Source: Paludibacteraceae bacterium
GTDB taxonomy: Bacteria > Bacteroidota > Bacteroidia > Bacteroidales > Paludibacteraceae
NCBI GenBank assembly: GCA_017478225.1
Contig: JAFVDX010000014.1
Span: 57,517 to 121,516, forward strand
Length of the DNA: 64,000 nucleotides
Reading direction: 5' to 3'
Part shown: piece by piece, positions 62,590-64,000 of the stretch
Numbering within the stretch: the first letter of the stretch is position 1
Layout of the letters: each line of letters starts with the position of its first letter
Position numbers and translations under genes: made by a program
The notes under the pieces: generated by a model
Databases searched by the model: none
What the model saw: the letters and a program-made list of their open reading frames with translations, nothing else
Told to the model about the DNA's origin: nothing

Positions 62590-64000
62590 ATGGCTATCCA
62601 AATCAAATTCGCCGCTCGCTGCGAAGCCGCAGGACGCGACCATAACGAAGATAATTTCCTTCTCGACGATAACCTCAGTAACCCGCTTTGGGGATTCGAA
62701 TCCGACAAAATCATTCCACTCGACCAACTCGGAGCACTACTCGTCTGCTGCGACGGTATGGGCGGTATGAATGCCGGAGAAGTAGCAAGCGATATCGCCG
62801 TCAAAACTATCAAAACTTTCTTCGATAAAGAGAAACTCGATAACATAATCGAGCAACTCAATAACGACGACTTCATCCTCAAATACATCACCAAAGCCAT
62901 ACAAGAAGCCGACAAACAAATCAAATTACAAGCACAACAAGACCCCGAAAAACAAGGCATGGGTACCACCATCGTACTCGCATGGATACTCAACCAAAAA
63001 GCATACCTCGGATGGTGCGGTGATAGTCGTATCTATTGCTTCAACCATAACAACGGACTACAACGACTCTCACACGACCACTCCTATGTTCAAGAACTCG
63101 TTGACGCAGGCAAACTCACAGAAGAACTCGCTTTCGACCACCCTAACAACAACATCATCACACGATCGCTCGGCGATACCAGATCCACCGCACAACCCGA
63201 CACCGCTTCCTTCCCGCTACACAACAACGACATCATCATGCTTTGCTCCGACGGACTCTGCGGCACCCTCAGAGACAACCAAATACAACAAATCATGTAC
63301 GACAACAACCAATCGCTCATTCAACTCCGAGACGCTCTCTGGACCGCTGACCAACAAGCAGGATGGCACGACAATGTTACCACACTCTTCGCTCAAATCA
63401 CCGACGGAGCACTCGCACCCATTACCAACAACAACCAACTATCCAACAACAACCAACTATCCAACCAGCAAGCCAACAACAACCAACCATCCAACCAGCC
63501 AGCCAACAACAACCAACCATCCAACAAAATATCTAACTCTGTACTCCTGCGCAAACAAAACAAACTACTATACATTATCATCATCCTACTCCTTTTCATC
63601 ATCATCGCTGCCGCACTATTCTATTTCCTTAAACTCAACCCCATACACCCCTTCCCACATAATCTAACACCCACCCCCGACTCCATCACAACCACCATCC
63701 CCGATTCAATCGCACCCACCGCCCCCGACTCCACCACACCCACCGTCCCCGACTCCGCCACACCCACTACCCCCGACTCCACCACACCCACTGCCTCCGA
63801 CTCCATCGCACCTACCACAACTCCAACCACCAAACGACCAACAACCCCCGCCAAACGACCAACAACCCCCGCCAAACAACCAACCAAACCTACCACACAA
63901 AAACAACCCTCCACCCCCACCAACCCCACACCCACCAACCCCACCGAACAACCATCCAATCCCACCACGCAACCCTCATCTCTCACACCCATCAATCCAA
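62590..64000 (+). CDS. membrane-anchored PP2C-type Ser/Thr phosphatase with Thr/Pro/Ser-rich tail (incomplete)
   Basis: Open from ATG 62590 to the window edge, 470 residues so far. Residues 1-275 are a PP2C phosphatase with its metal-binding acidic residues: RDHNEDN (Asp21), CDGMGG (54-59), GDSR (Asp145), CSDGL (Asp221) and DN (261-262). An Asn/Gln/Ser-rich repeat linker (279-315, NNNQPSNQ type) leads to one membrane helix (326-347). The remaining 120 residues, outside the inner membrane, are Thr/Pro/Ser repeats of TPTxPDS type followed by KRPTTPA repeats. It should reverse the kinase's phosphorylation in the cytoplasm. The end and any further domain lie beyond the window. Confidence 0.9.
   Translation, partial: MAIQIKFAARCEAAGRDHNEDNFLLDDNLSNPLWGFESDKIIPLDQLGALLVCCDGMGGMNAGEVASDIAVKTIKTFFDKEKLDNIIEQLNNDDFILKYITKAIQEADKQIKLQAQQDPEKQGMGTTIVLAWILNQKAYLGWCGDSRIYCFNHNNGLQRLSHDHSYVQELVDAGKLTEELAFDHPNNNIITRSLGDTRSTAQPDTASFPLHNNDIIMLCSDGLCGTLRDNQIQQIMYDNNQSLIQLRDALWTADQQAGWHDNVTTLFAQITDGALAPITNNNQLSNNNQLSNQQANNNQPSNQPANNNQPSNKISNSVLLRKQNKLLYIIIILLLFIIIAAALFYFLKLNPIHPFPHNLTPTPDSITTTIPDSIAPTAPDSTTPTVPDSATPTTPDSTTPTASDSIAPTTTPTTKRPTTPAKRPTTPAKQPTKPTTQKQPSTPTNPTPTNPTEQPSNPTTQPSSLTPINP

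Overview
The window comes from a member of the Bacteroidota, most likely Bacteroidales. Three things point there. First, at least sixteen promoters follow the phylum's own consensus (TTTG or TTG, about 20 bp, TAnnTTTG) instead of -35/-10 boxes. Second, it holds a type IX secretion locus (porP-porK-porL-porM-porN, with porW/sprE elsewhere). Third, it holds phylum-typical families: DUF4270, DUF2795, DUF3098, a DUF6452/DUF6048 pair, an EF-G2 paralogue, and a starch-synthase N-domain protein. Most of the window is chromosomal housekeeping. One intact insertion sequence, one MITE-like element and many short tandem arrays lie between genes.

Layout. 1-2.1 kb: mutL (its C-terminal end lies beyond the window) and a small membrane protein. 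2.15-3.45 kb: a complete ISAs1-type element with terminal repeats and a 9-bp target duplication. 3.5-13 kb: a candidate small RNA, pckA, recO, an exported thioredoxin, EF-G2, lolD with a transglutaminase-like protein, marC and queG. 13-14.8 kb: two lipoproteins behind a long, highly folded leader. 15-20.5 kb: a cation/proton antiporter, rlmI, umuDC with a possible SOS operator, and gtrA. 20.6-27.4 kb: galK-galM-porW and an OmpA-type protein. 27.5-32.3 kb: tRNA(CAU), htpG, the starch-synthase-like protein and a DUF4270 lipoprotein. 32.4-38.1 kb (minus strand): a radical SAM protein, rpiB, a C69 peptidase, a 5'-nucleotidase-like lipoprotein and a U32/RlhA protein. 38.2-45.7 kb: a tandem leader repeat, DUF6452-DUF6048, transketolase, a secreted endonuclease I with a T9SS tail, DUF6340, a methyltransferase, a PduO-type adenosyltransferase and DUF2795. 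45.8-51.7 kb: the T9SS core operon. 51.8-56.2 kb: ftsX, DUF3098, uppP, truB, queA, ung.

56.4-64 kb is the most unusual part. A large structured RNA with its own promoter and terminator precedes a cluster that looks like a transmembrane phospho-signalling module. The cluster encodes a zinc-ribbon seven-helix membrane protein, a zinc-ribbon/FHA-like protein, a Ser/Thr kinase with a C-terminal FHA domain, an FHA-transmembrane-trypsin-like protease, a secreted protein of unknown function, and a PP2C phosphatase with a membrane anchor and a Thr/Pro/Ser-rich tail that runs off the window. My inference is that cytoplasmic phosphorylation, written by the kinase and erased by PP2C, is read by FHA domains and passed through the membrane to a periplasmic protease.

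Two features run across the window. Many intergenic gaps, mainly from 39 kb on, are filled by degenerate tandem repeats with a strict 9-bp period, often TCTAARTCY. These begin on the stop codon of one gene and end within 0-11 bp of the next start codon. The plus strand also shifts from G-rich near the left end to strongly C-rich on the right, which could mark a replication terminus or a local composition domain.
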